Shown: positions 15,507-24,340 of the stretch, one piece after another
Layout of the letters: each line of letters opens with the position of its first letter
How positions within the stretch are numbered: position 1 is the first letter of the stretch
From: a virus
Direction: 5' to 3' (one strand)
DNA length: 29,591 bases
Virus record (IMG/VR): IMGVR_UViG_3300037587_000240
Location: 1 to 29,591 of that record
Program-made: the position numbers and the translations under genes
Notes under the pieces: model-generated
What the model was told of the DNA's origin: nothing
The model's input: the letters and a program-made list of their open reading frames with translations, nothing else
Databases searched by the model: none

Positions 15507-15796
15507 TGGCCCAAGTTAATCCGCCCCCGATACTGAAAATACCGCCTAACTTATCAAAGGATAGACAGTCGCGAGACTATTTTAGGCAAGTAGAAACTAT
15601 TTTATTTCAACTATGGCAGCGTACAGGCGGTGACATTGATTTAATCGAGGCATCATCCAATTTAAGCGCTAGCGGATTTAGTCCACAGGTTCAATTTTTA
15701 CAACAGCAAGTAAACGGACTGCCTAAATTTACATGTGATACGACAGGTTTTACAGCAGACTCAACCGAATGGACAGCAGATAAGGACACAGTTTAA
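15506..15796 (+). CDS. small tail-region protein
   Basis: A 96-residue protein with a Pro-rich start (NPPPILKIPPNLSKD), an amphipathic middle helix (YFRQVETILFQLWQRTGGD) and a tail ending in TADSTEWTADKDTV. Short proteins like this precede fibre genes in several podoviruses and often serve as adaptors. It has TAATG overlaps with both neighbours. It sits where P22 has the start of the tail-needle gene. I do not recognise a named family. Confidence 0.7.
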   Translation: MAQVNPPPILKIPPNLSKDRQSRDYFRQVETILFQLWQRTGGDIDLIEASSNLSASGFSPQVQFLQQQVNGLPKFTCDTTGFTADSTEWTADKDTV

Positions 15797-17178
15797 TGAC
15801 TCAAGAATTAATAAACGTAGGCGGGGCAAATGAAAGGCAAGGCGATACGCCTTTTGTGTTTTGTCCCAAGATAAATAGAAATTTTACAGAATTATACTCT
15901 AAAATATCAATAGACCAGCAACAGATGATTTATGTAACCGGTGCGGGTAATGATTTAAACTCAGGACTTAACATAAACGAGCCTATGCTCACGATACCAG
16001 CCGCCATCGTAAAGGCCGCATTATTAACCCCGTCCGAATCTAATCAAATTGTAATTACTGGGCCTGATGCTAGTAACTTTACCGATGCCATTAATGGTAT
16101 CGAGTGGGTACATATTTCATTCCCGAATGCTTCCTATGACGGTATATGTACTATAGCTGATAACACTATTACCAGATTTAGGCGCATGATGCGTTCAACC
16201 CCTGGCGGTAGCTGTATCAAAAAAACTACCGGAGCAGGATTCGCAAAGGTTGAAGTTGATCTTTTAATCGTAAGCGACTCCACTCAAAACGGGTTTTTAT
16301 TAAATTCTGGAGTAGGCTATATTGACGCGGGTGTAATTACTGTTGATGGTGGTATAGCCATTAAAGCTAAAAATGGTAGCAGAATGTCTGCCGATGTTAA
16401 AGAGTTGCAGTTATTAAGCGGCGGCACGGGGCTAGGCACGCAGACGGCAGGCGGTGACGCAAACGAATTCATCATAGACATTTTGAACGCTAGGGATGAC
16501 GGAACCGGCGTACTTATAGAAACCAAAGTAGACGGCGATAAAGTCAACATCAAGGGTGGATCTTTTATTGTAAATACCCTGTATGACTTGGGTGTTAACT
16601 CCACTTTGAACGCATTTGTTAACGAGTCTAGTGGTGCGCGCATTGCAGATCCTACGGCTGCAATTCATGTTGTAAAAGCAAACTCTACCTCTAGGTTAAC
16701 AACGTCAAAGGGGTTTCTTAATCAGCCATTATCAATCCATGATGGACTAGCAGGAACAGAGACAACGCTTGATTTTGGTACTTTTAATGACGGAATATAT
16801 AACTTAGCTAACGGTGAAATAACGATACTACAAGACATACAGTCGGTTCAGGTCCTAACAGAAACGCATGTAACCAAAACATTAGGCGGCTCTGATTCTG
16901 AGTTTTCAGCATGGGTTGAAATAAGCTCTGATGGCGGCTCAATATGGGCACCGTTCCCTGACTCGTTAAGAGTTGAGGTCATATCTAAGGATGGTGGCTC
17001 AGTAGTAATCAGCGAATTAACATTAGGCGAGCCGCTTTCTGCTGGTGGTATGTTTCGTATAAGAGCAACTAACACAGGGGCAGCAGCTATCTCAGTTTTA
17101 CCGCCTACTGACTTAGTCGTGAGTACCGGTACTGCTGATGGGTTTGCTACTAAAGTCACTTTAAGAACTTTACTATAA
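15796..17178 (+). CDS. fibre-like protein with beta-helix features in the tail-needle slot
   Basis: A 460-residue protein. The N-terminus has the phage tail motif NVGGANERQGDTPF followed by KINRNFTELY, seen in virion-anchored fibres. From about residue 46 there is YVTGAGNDLNSGLNINEP and LTIPAAIVKA, the usual entry into a right-handed parallel beta-helix. After it come many short strands with Asn/Gly/Asp turns up to about residue 340, and a beta-rich C-terminal domain. It lies between the gp10- and gp14-like genes, exactly where P22 carries its needle gp26, but has no long coiled coil. A receptor-binding or plug function is inferred. Confidence 0.7.
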   Translation: MTQELINVGGANERQGDTPFVFCPKINRNFTELYSKISIDQQQMIYVTGAGNDLNSGLNINEPMLTIPAAIVKAALLTPSESNQIVITGPDASNFTDAINGIEWVHISFPNASYDGICTIADNTITRFRRMMRSTPGGSCIKKTTGAGFAKVEVDLLIVSDSTQNGFLLNSGVGYIDAGVITVDGGIAIKAKNGSRMSADVKELQLLSGGTGLGTQTAGGDANEFIIDILNARDDGTGVLIETKVDGDKVNIKGGSFIVNTLYDLGVNSTLNAFVNESSGARIADPTAAIHVVKANSTSRLTTSKGFLNQPLSIHDGLAGTETTLDFGTFNDGIYNLANGEITILQDIQSVQVLTETHVTKTLGGSDSEFSAWVEISSDGGSIWAPFPDSLRVEVISKDGGSVVISELTLGEPLSAGGMFRIRATNTGAAAISVLPPTDLVVSTGTADGFATKVTLRTLL

Positions 17179-17190
17179 AAGAGAAAGATA

Positions 17191-17523
17191 ATGACCACTA
17201 AACAAATAGTTGATAATTTTGTAAACACCATTGCCGATACGGTGCAATCTGTTTTTACTGCCCCCACGAGTAAGAATGTAATTATCGAGTCATTTACGGC
17301 GGCTAATAATTCAGCGGTAAACGCTAGCTATAAAGCATACATAACATCTACAACAGGTGCCGAACGACCGCAACGACCATTCAAGGTGGTCGTATGGGGT
17401 GAATTAGATTTAGGTATCGGCATTGTTAATCAAGTTATCCCCGCAGGCGGCAGCTTAAAAGTAGAATCATCGGCAATCAATTCAATATATTTCACAGTCA
17501 CGGGGCGCGAAGTTGATACTTAA
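17191..17523 (+). CDS. small structural protein
   Basis: A 110-residue beta-rich protein (SVFTAPTSKNVIIESFTAAN; VIPAGGSLKVESSAINSIYF), resembling short phage proteins that sit next to fibre genes and carry a jelly-roll-like pattern. An AAAGAGAAAGATA ribosome binding site supports the start. It overlaps the next gene by 11 bases. It may be a trimerisation or decoration partner of the upstream fibre-like protein; the function is unknown. Confidence 0.7.
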   Translation: MTTKQIVDNFVNTIADTVQSVFTAPTSKNVIIESFTAANNSAVNASYKAYITSTTGAERPQRPFKVVVWGELDLGIGIVNQVIPAGGSLKVESSAINSIYFTVTGREVDT

Positions 17524-17947
17524 AGAAACAACCAACATTGACGATATAAAAGCAGTGCTTTGTCACCCCGATATATACGATGCAATCACAGATGATCAAT
17601 GCCCGGCAATAGAATGCTTTGAACCACCTGTAAACGATGAATATTTGTACATAGGCGGTTACGTCAAAGGTGAAATAATAGCCGTAATGGTTTATCATAA
17701 ATACAAAGACGGTAACAAGTGTCATGTTCAAGTGTTACCGGCACACAGAAAAGAACACGCCAAAAAGTTCGGGCAACAATCCTTGTTATTTCGAGGGACT
17801 GTACCGCTTTACGCAGAGATACCAGATTTATATAAAAACGTTTTAGATTTTGCGCTATTGAATGACTTTGAAGTTATCAGCGTAATTGAGAACGACTATA
17901 TAAAAAACGGTAAAACATATAACGTAAACGTATTGAGGTATAAATAA
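17513..17947 (+). CDS. GNAT-fold (DUF2824-like) protein in the P22 gp14 slot
   Basis: A 144-residue protein starting at a TTG inside the previous gene. The pattern is a GNAT acetyltransferase fold: an N-terminal strand, a helix with HPDIYDAITDDQ, then LYIGGYVKGEIIAVMVYHKY, followed by CHVQVLPAHRKEHAKKFGQQ where the acetyl-CoA loop (V-P-x-x-R-x-x-x-A/G) normally lies, and NDFEVISVIENDYIKNGK. The HVQVLPAHRKEHAKKFG region is close to the canonical Q/RxxGxG/A region but imperfect. Position between needle-slot and ejection genes equals P22 gene 14 (head assembly). Whether it binds acetyl-CoA is open. Confidence 0.72.
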   Translation: MILKETTNIDDIKAVLCHPDIYDAITDDQCPAIECFEPPVNDEYLYIGGYVKGEIIAVMVYHKYKDGNKCHVQVLPAHRKEHAKKFGQQSLLFRGTVPLYAEIPDLYKNVLDFALLNDFEVISVIENDYIKNGKTYNVNVLRYK

Positions 17948-18819
17948 TGGGCTTTGTTCGCGATTTGACAGGCAAAACAGCAGCTAATGCGGCTATCGCT
18001 GGTGGAGATATCCAAAGCGCAGCGGCAACAGACGCGGCCGGAAGTGTGGCGCAGGCAGGCGAGCAAGCGGGCGCATTATTTGATCCGTTGGCACAACTTG
18101 GTCAGTCAGGCGTTCAGCAAGCGGGATTCTTAACCGACCCAAAGGCACAGTTTGATTTTCTGCAAAACAATCCCTTATTTCAAATGGGGCTCGATAATGC
18201 CAACACTCAGACAAACCAATTTGCAGCGGCTCGCGGTAGATTAAGTGCGGGCGATACGCTTCAACAGTTAAATCAAAACGCGTTATTAACTGCCTCGCCA
18301 TTGATTCAGCAACAAAAACAGTCTATCGGTGACTTACTGAGCATAGGGCAGGGCGCAATAGGTAATCAGGCTAATATTCTACAAAACACAGCGTCCAACC
18401 AAGGCAACTTATTAACAGGTGCGGCGGCGGCTCAAGCGGCGGGCATTGTTGGTGCGGCTAATGCTCGCGGAGCAGGCGCTAGCAACTTATTTGGCGCTGC
18501 ACTCAGTCTTGGTGGTGCGGCCCTTGCTTCACCGGCCGGTACATTTGGTGGTGCTGTACCCCCGCCACCGGGGCCAGGCATTGGGGGAGCTCCTGTAGCA
18601 TCAGACCCCAAGCTAAAAGCAAACATAGTTAAAGTTGGCACTGAAAACGGCCACAACACCTATACATGGGATTGGAACGATAAAGCAAATGGCATTGGCT
18701 TGTTTGGTAGCAGTACCGGAGTAATGGCTGATGAAGTCAAAGCCAAAAAACCTGAAGCAGTGACCATGAATAACGGTTACATGCAGGTTGATTACAGCAT
18801 GATAGGAGTAAAGCGCTAA
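17947..18819 (+). CDS. DNA ejection protein (gp7 slot) with C-terminal S74-type chaperone domain
   Basis: A 290-residue protein (P22 gp7 is 229). Residues about 1-195 are Ala/Gln/Gly-rich and helical (QFDFLQNNPLFQMGLDNAN; AARGRLSAGDTLQQLNQNAL), a pattern common in podovirus ejection proteins. A Pro/Gly linker (PPPPGPGIGG) precedes residues 219-290, which match the peptidase S74/intramolecular chaperone domain: SDPKLKANI, TYTWDWN, VMADEV, PEAV and VDYSMIG. Ser219 and Lys224 have the S(x4)K spacing of the self-cleaving dyad. TAATG overlaps join it to both neighbours. Confidence 0.82.
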   Translation: MGFVRDLTGKTAANAAIAGGDIQSAAATDAAGSVAQAGEQAGALFDPLAQLGQSGVQQAGFLTDPKAQFDFLQNNPLFQMGLDNANTQTNQFAAARGRLSAGDTLQQLNQNALLTASPLIQQQKQSIGDLLSIGQGAIGNQANILQNTASNQGNLLTGAAAAQAAGIVGAANARGAGASNLFGAALSLGGAALASPAGTFGGAVPPPPGPGIGGAPVASDPKLKANIVKVGTENGHNTYTWDWNDKANGIGLFGSSTGVMADEVKAKKPEAVTMNNGYMQVDYSMIGVKR

Positions 18820-20111
18820 TGGCTATAGATCCTAGAATCGCACTAGCAGCAAGAGCTCCCGATTTTGCGCCAGGTGTTACAAGCGCAATTAACATTTTTG
18901 AAACTGTTAGAAATAACGCACAAGCTCGCGAGTTAAACCAAGCGCAAGGTGAACGGGCGGCGGCTTTAGCTCCTTTTCAGTTACAGGCAGCACAGCAAGG
19001 TGTTGCGTCTAATAAGTTTGATATGGACGTGGCAACAGAAAGCAGAGTATTAAAAAGCATAAATGATTTTGCTGTTGGTAACGCTTCATTAATTCAGGAC
19101 GCACAAGCCACAGGAGATCCCACAAGGTTAAGAGCCTCACTAGTTCAGCGTAGGGCGCAATTAATCAATCAGGGCTTACCAACCGAAACGACAGACGACT
19201 CTTTGGCGCTTATTGATGCTGGTAATATGGGGCAGGTCATTAGCGGACTAGGTGATGCTGTTAACTTATTTAATCAAGGCCAAGGAAAGTCTGTGGGTAC
19301 TGCTTCACAGCGGGACTTTCAAACATTCCAAGACTTAAACCTAAAAGCACAGCAAACCGGAGATCCTGCCGATGTATTGGCGGCGAAACAATTCGGCATA
19401 CAGTCAGGATTTGGCAGACCTACCGCAGCACAAGCTCAAGAGCAAGCGATTTCAAAAGCTCAAGAGCTAGCTGATATATCGGTTGAAACATCAAGAAGGA
19501 TTGAGACTGAAAAATCTGAATTGAGCTCAGTGTCAGCAGCTAAAAAGCTAGCAGTTACCAAGTCAGGCGTTGCGTTTGACAAGCTAGCCAATATTGATGT
19601 GGCAATGGGTAACTTTGATGATGCTATCAAGGCTATTGATGAAGGGGCCCAAACAGGCACCATCATATCTAAGCTGCCTAGCTTTAGGAAATCATCAATT
19701 GAATTAGATAATATCCAAAAATCACTAGGCTTAGATGTTGTTAGCAATACAACTTTTGGCGCACTATCTGAGAGCGAGCTAGCATTCGCTCTATCAAAGG
19801 CGCTACCCAAAAACTTAAAACCAGAAGATTTAAAAGTCTGGCTGCAATCTAAAAAGGCCGTCCAACAAAAGCTACGTGATCATATTAGTGAGGCTGCTCA
19901 ATTCCTAGGTACTGGAGAAAATACAATACCTGACTGGATAGAGTTACAAAAAGCTAAGTCAGTAATCCAAAAGCAACAGGCAGTAACCCCGCAGGATGAG
20001 CCCGCCACTGATAATCAAGCCGTTACAGGTCAGTTTTCAGAAGGGCAGACAGCAACGGGGCCATCGGGTGAGAGGGCGGTATTTACTAACGGTCAATGGG
20101 TGGTACAATGA
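18819..20111 (+). CDS. DNA ejection protein, P22 gp20 slot
   Basis: A 430-residue, almost wholly helical and Gln/Ala-rich protein (P22 gp20 is 471). It would be packed in the head and ejected into the host with the DNA. The features are compositional: an N-terminal AINIFETVRNNAQARELNQAQ, a long central coiled segment (residues about 205-250, Ala/Glu/Ser/Lys-rich), and a Pro-rich end finishing GPSGERAVFTNGQWVVQ, where ERxxFxNGxWVxQ is a short motif frequent at the ends of such proteins. It overlaps the next gene start by one or four bases. The call relies on position plus composition. Confidence 0.78.
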   Translation: MAIDPRIALAARAPDFAPGVTSAINIFETVRNNAQARELNQAQGERAAALAPFQLQAAQQGVASNKFDMDVATESRVLKSINDFAVGNASLIQDAQATGDPTRLRASLVQRRAQLINQGLPTETTDDSLALIDAGNMGQVISGLGDAVNLFNQGQGKSVGTASQRDFQTFQDLNLKAQQTGDPADVLAAKQFGIQSGFGRPTAAQAQEQAISKAQELADISVETSRRIETEKSELSSVSAAKKLAVTKSGVAFDKLANIDVAMGNFDDAIKAIDEGAQTGTIISKLPSFRKSSIELDNIQKSLGLDVVSNTTFGALSESELAFALSKALPKNLKPEDLKVWLQSKKAVQQKLRDHISEAAQFLGTGENTIPDWIELQKAKSVIQKQQAVTPQDEPATDNQAVTGQFSEGQTATGPSGERAVFTNGQWVVQ

Positions 20112-21775
20112 TGGCTATCAACTTACCGCAAGGGTTCACTCTTGATCAAGCAGTACAGCCTGTGCTGCCTCAAGGTTTTACTTTAGACAATCAACAAGGG
20201 GATAAAAATGATACCAATATTGGGAGCGTTAATGCTGCTTTACGTCCTGTTCCTTCTACCGGACAGCCTATAGAAAGCAATGAAACATCTATAGGTCAAG
20301 ACTTACTTGGTGGGGCAGAGGTTGCCGGAACAATATTAAGTGGGGCAATAGCTGAACCGATCGCGGGACTGTCTGGCATTGTGGCTTCTATATTCGGAGA
20401 TACCGAAGTGGGTGCAGATACCGTTAAGCTAGTTAAAGACGCGCTAACATTTAAGCCAATGACAGAGGCGGGGAAGTCGCAGTTAAAATCTGTAGGTGAG
20501 TTTATAGCCCCAGCTGGCGAGGCAATTAAGACCACCGAATCATTCCTAGGAAACTCCGTGTTAAGCGCCACAGGAAGCCCCGCTTTAGCCGCCATAGCTC
20601 ATTCATTGCCAACGGCAGCTTTAGAGGCTTTAGGTGTTAAGGGTTTGAGAGGTGCAAAATTAAAGGGCGCTAAATTATCGCCAAAAGTGGCAGAGGCGAT
20701 ACAGCAAGCCGCCCCAGACTTACAAACGATAAAGAAAGCAACAACACAAGCGTATAAAGATCTAGATAACTTAGGTATAAAAATAAAGCCCGAAGTGTTT
20801 GATCGCTTTGCTGACGGTTTACAGGCAAAGCTATCAAAGGAAGGGTTAAAAATCAACGGCCCATCAGAGCAGTTATTCCCTAAATCATCATCAGCATTAA
20901 AAACAATCATTGCTGAAAAAGGACTACCCAAGACAGCTAGCGAATTAGAGACATTAAGAAAGGTTGCCAGTGGCGCAGCAAAAAGCATCGATCCACCAGA
21001 TGCTAGACTAGGCTCTATTATTGTAGATCAAATTGATAGCGCCCTTGATAACCTATCAAACCAGATAGGCGGAAAATTCAAAGAGGCTAGAGGATTAGCT
21101 CAAAGGGGTTTCAAGTCTCAAGCAATACAAGACATGATAGAAAACGCAAGCCATACAGCTAGTGGCATGGAAAACGGTTTAAGGATCGAGGCGAGAAAAC
21201 TATTAAAAAACAAGAAAAAACGCAGAGGCTTTACTAGTGATGAATTGGCGGCACTAAAGAAAATAGAGCAAGGGACAACTGCATCTAATACAGCTAAATT
21301 TCTTGGCAAGTTTGGCATATCAGAAGGGCAGGCGACTAGCATGCTTGGTGTTTCAATTGGTGCCGGTGGTGGTGGTGCTTTGGGTTCAATGTTTGGGCCT
21401 ATTGGCGCGGCGGCTGGGGCAATCACAGTACCCTTACTTGGTCAGATAGCCAAGAATACAGCGCAAAGGCTAACGCTAAATAGCACTAAATATGCCGATG
21501 ATTTAGCCAGGTCTGGTAAGAACGCAAAAGCAGTTACGAGGACTTACTTAAAACACACGCCTGTATCAAAAAGAAGTGTCAGCGATTTAACTGACCTGTT
21601 GCTAGACCAAAATTTAAAGCTGAGTGATATAAAGTCACTACCTACCTCCGCGACAGGGACAGCAAAGCTTGTCGCAGACGCTAAGTTTTTTGCAGAAGAA
21701 ATAAAACGCAGAGCGCAACAAGGCGCGTCTGTCGGATTAATAACAACGCCAACTATACCGGCAGAGGATAAATAA
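20111..21775 (+). CDS. DNA ejection protein, P22 gp16 slot
   Basis: About 555 residues (P22 gp16 is 609). I start it at the ATG overlapping the previous stop, 7 bases after GGGTGG; an ATG at 20108 or 20096 is possible. The N-terminus has two copies of LPQGFTLD, a motif repeated at the start of many podovirus ejection proteins. Then come hydrophobic glycine/alanine segments (residues about 65-90), a coiled-coil centre, a basic stretch (LLKNKKKRRGF), and a Gly-rich membrane-like segment (SIGAGGGGALGSMFGPIGAA) near residue 415. Such features suit a protein that inserts in the host envelope to let DNA through. Confidence 0.8.
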   Translation: MAINLPQGFTLDQAVQPVLPQGFTLDNQQGDKNDTNIGSVNAALRPVPSTGQPIESNETSIGQDLLGGAEVAGTILSGAIAEPIAGLSGIVASIFGDTEVGADTVKLVKDALTFKPMTEAGKSQLKSVGEFIAPAGEAIKTTESFLGNSVLSATGSPALAAIAHSLPTAALEALGVKGLRGAKLKGAKLSPKVAEAIQQAAPDLQTIKKATTQAYKDLDNLGIKIKPEVFDRFADGLQAKLSKEGLKINGPSEQLFPKSSSALKTIIAEKGLPKTASELETLRKVASGAAKSIDPPDARLGSIIVDQIDSALDNLSNQIGGKFKEARGLAQRGFKSQAIQDMIENASHTASGMENGLRIEARKLLKNKKKRRGFTSDELAALKKIEQGTTASNTAKFLGKFGISEGQATSMLGVSIGAGGGGALGSMFGPIGAAAGAITVPLLGQIAKNTAQRLTLNSTKYADDLARSGKNAKAVTRTYLKHTPVSKRSVSDLTDLLLDQNLKLSDIKSLPTSATGTAKLVADAKFFAEEIKRRAQQGASVGLITTPTIPAEDK

Positions 21776-21777
21776 CC

Positions 21778-24117
21778 ATGGCATTTTCACCAATAAGTTT
21801 TATAGCTTCAAACTATCGCGATTATAAAAATAACTGGCTTAAAGCATACGAGCCCGGCACGACCACCCCTAAAACTGGTGGCATGGCTACGGACTCAACG
21901 CTAACCACATTCATAGCGAAAGCTGAATTAAATATAGACGGGTTTATTATATCTGCGGGTGGCGCTTTGATTACGCCTTATATTGATGGGGCGTATGATT
22001 TATGGTTGTTTCCCAATAAAGGGGCGGCAGATTCAAATGATACAGCCGAGGCGTTAAGACTGGCTAACGATATAACCGGCGGATTAAATAGCGAGGGGCT
22101 TAGTGATGAGTTAATCAGCGATCAATCTCAAACATTCGACTTTGATAATGTAGAGGATATGTCAACAAGCGACATAGCCTTAACGTTAAATAAAGAGCTA
22201 AAAACAAAAGGCAGAAACGAGCCTGGCGATAGGGGCGGCGCTAACTATTTAGTCGTGGCAGATGGGACTCACACTAATGGTGTTGATGGGCATCACGAAG
22301 GCTACGACTATTTTCAAATGACGGGGTTTCAAATATCACTGGATCATAACGGGGTTGTATACCCTGAGCAATTTGGTTGGGTTGGCGATTGGAATGGCTC
22401 AACCGGATTTGATAACACGCTAGTTATAAATAATATGATTAGTTACTGCGCACCTTATGAATTTGATACCGATGTTGTAACAACAAGGGGGAATTTAGGT
22501 AATATTCGCGCTTCAATATTTGGTGGCTTAGGTATAGCTATGGTTACCGATAGTGTACTCATAAACCCTTTTGTTAAGTGGCAAGGTCTAAAAAAAGGCG
22601 CATTCTTCGGCGGGAATGGTAATGGCGGAACGCTGATTGTTGGTGATTTTGACAGTGAAGCTAAATATGTGGCAGACACGGCGCCTATGCTTGTTGGCGG
22701 CAGTAGGCCATTAGGTGCTACTTATACGCGCATTGATTTTGATGGAGGAAACCTTATAGGCTGCATGGGTTGGAATATAGACAGCGTAAGTTTTGCCGCT
22801 GCTACTGGTCGAATAATCAAAGGCGCATTTAATAGGCAAGCCGCACAGCAATCAGTATTAACAAATTGTGGTCTAGGCGCTAATGGTGGCGGCACTTGTT
22901 ACGAAGGAATAAAAAACTCTGTCTGTTGGGGTGGTTCAGTTTCCGATAATCATATAATCGGTGCGGCTTATGCGATACGCAACGAAAATGACGTGACAAC
23001 TGATGATCAGCACAACAACTATTGCACTATTTCAGGTGCCAAGCCTAGTAACGTTAATTACACTTATATAGCATGGCCTAATGCCGACCTACAAGACAAA
23101 ACCGCATGTGTAATAAATAAATTCTCAGACCCTCACCTTAAAAATAACACTTATGAAAAAGGGCAGATAGGTGTTGCGGGGGTGTCTAGTAACGCCTTGC
23201 GTTGTACGGATGGATTCTTTGAGGGTATAACTGAGTATATTTATGCGGGTCATACCGTTCCCATTGATTCCTCACCTAAATGGTTAATAGGCGGGATAGC
23301 TGATCTTGTATATTTAAGGGGGGGATCTAGTGCTACAGCCAAAATAAACCTACAGGCCGCTAGTTATTTTAGCGTTTCCAACTGGGGGTTTATTGAATCA
23401 GCAACACGCGGTTTATACATAACAGGCACACAGGAAACGTATGACATTCCTTTTACATCAAGGGTTAGTTTTACTGATTTGGCTTTTAATGGCGTTGCAA
23501 ATATATATATAGATGAGTTTATCGGCGATGACGCAAAATCTGGATTTAATTCGTCAAACCCTGTCCTGACGATACAAGAGGCGCTAGTTAGGTGTCAGAA
23601 AGGGGTAAAGAACATAATACACTTACCAGACGGGCAGACGATAGCGACAAAGTACACTATTTTTGACGGTAACGTCACATCCGAAGTAATCACCGGTATG
23701 GAGATAGAAATAAACGGGGCTGCAACAATAGTGGTAGGCGAAAGCGCAGGGCAAACGCATTGCCTGCCCATGATGGATTCAGATATTACCTTGGTCGGTG
23801 TTGCCATCGATTTATCAGGCGCGGGATCTGGTGACCAAGCTAGTTTCTTAAGGTCAAGGGGTAGTGTTACTTACTCATTGAACGCAGGTTCTGTTGTTGG
23901 TACGGCAGGTAGCTTGTTTGGCACTCAGTTCGGAACGGCGGGACATGCAACCATTACAATTAACAGCTTTACGCTTGGTTCAGGTGTTGTCTTTGCAAGC
24001 AATGGCAACGAGGCCAAGTCGTTTTCATGGATAGAATCAAGCCGAAACACTACATCGGGTGGCGCCGTAGTTGGGCCTGGCAGTGACGGCAAAGTGTTTT
24101 CAAGACTATTTCCGTAA
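21778..24117 (+). CDS. tailspike, beta-helix receptor-binding/depolymerase protein
   Basis: A 779-residue protein in the P22 gp9 position (666). The first about 115 residues form a head-binding domain of the type YRDYKNNWLKAYEPGTTTPK, with ELNIDGFIISAGGALITPYI and GAYDLWLFPN. A short linker (DNVEDMSTSDIAL, GDRGGANYLVV) leads into a long Asn/Gly/Asp-rich right-handed beta-helix body. Around residue 580 a second entry motif, FIGDDAKSGFNSSNPVLTI, begins a C-terminal domain. It should bind and perhaps cleave surface polysaccharide. Active-site residues cannot be assigned by eye. It is the last late gene, closed by a terminator. Confidence 0.9.
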   Translation: MAFSPISFIASNYRDYKNNWLKAYEPGTTTPKTGGMATDSTLTTFIAKAELNIDGFIISAGGALITPYIDGAYDLWLFPNKGAADSNDTAEALRLANDITGGLNSEGLSDELISDQSQTFDFDNVEDMSTSDIALTLNKELKTKGRNEPGDRGGANYLVVADGTHTNGVDGHHEGYDYFQMTGFQISLDHNGVVYPEQFGWVGDWNGSTGFDNTLVINNMISYCAPYEFDTDVVTTRGNLGNIRASIFGGLGIAMVTDSVLINPFVKWQGLKKGAFFGGNGNGGTLIVGDFDSEAKYVADTAPMLVGGSRPLGATYTRIDFDGGNLIGCMGWNIDSVSFAAATGRIIKGAFNRQAAQQSVLTNCGLGANGGGTCYEGIKNSVCWGGSVSDNHIIGAAYAIRNENDVTTDDQHNNYCTISGAKPSNVNYTYIAWPNADLQDKTACVINKFSDPHLKNNTYEKGQIGVAGVSSNALRCTDGFFEGITEYIYAGHTVPIDSSPKWLIGGIADLVYLRGGSSATAKINLQAASYFSVSNWGFIESATRGLYITGTQETYDIPFTSRVSFTDLAFNGVANIYIDEFIGDDAKSGFNSSNPVLTIQEALVRCQKGVKNIIHLPDGQTIATKYTIFDGNVTSEVITGMEIEINGAATIVVGESAGQTHCLPMMDSDITLVGVAIDLSGAGSGDQASFLRSRGSVTYSLNAGSVVGTAGSLFGTQFGTAGHATITINSFTLGSGVVFASNGNEAKSFSWIESSRNTTSGGAVVGPGSDGKVFSRLFP

Positions 24118-24122
24118 ATAAA

Positions 24123-24166
24123 AACAGGCGTTTACTTTTCAGTAAGCGCCTGTTAGTTTTTATTTT
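24123..24166. terminator. bidirectional intrinsic terminator
   Basis: AACAGGCGTTTACT (24123-24136) pairs over 14 positions (one G-U) with AGTAAGCGCCTGTT (24141-24154) around TTTC. Rightward transcripts then meet TTTTTATTTT (24157-24166). Leftward transcripts meet TTTTTATTT just past the other arm. It thus ends both the virion operon and the converging leftward operon. Confidence 0.93.
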
Positions 24167-24321
24167 CCGATTGCCTCGCGCTCTTTGTCTGAAAGTATTT
24201 GGTGTGACCCTGCGCTTTCAGTAACAACGGATATTAACAGCCATACACAACCCGCCATCCCCACTAAAGCTATCAAAGCTAATATAACTATCATGTTATT
24301 TGTTTTTCTACTTCCTTGCAT
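24160..24321 (-). CDS. small membrane protein (53 aa)
   Basis: Starts MQGSRKTNNM, followed by a hydrophobic stretch VILALIALVGMAGCVWLLIS and a polar tail ending DKEREAIGK. A GAGGGATAG ribosome binding site lies upstream. The basic start and long hydrophobic run make a single-pass membrane anchor; MAGC within it is lipobox-like but the hydrophobic run continues past the Cys, so I favour a membrane segment. It is the last gene of the leftward operon, and its stop codon lies in the T-tract of the terminator. The function is unknown. Confidence 0.65.
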   Translation of the reverse strand: MQGSRKTNNMIVILALIALVGMAGCVWLLISVVTESAGSHQILSDKEREAIGK

Positions 24322-24340
24322 TTTCTATCCCTCGTTTAGT

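Noticed and set aside
16848-17267. 139-codon minus-strand frame across the fibre-like gene
   Set aside because: It is a shadow of the beta-rich plus-strand frame, which is continuous with its neighbours through TAATG overlaps.
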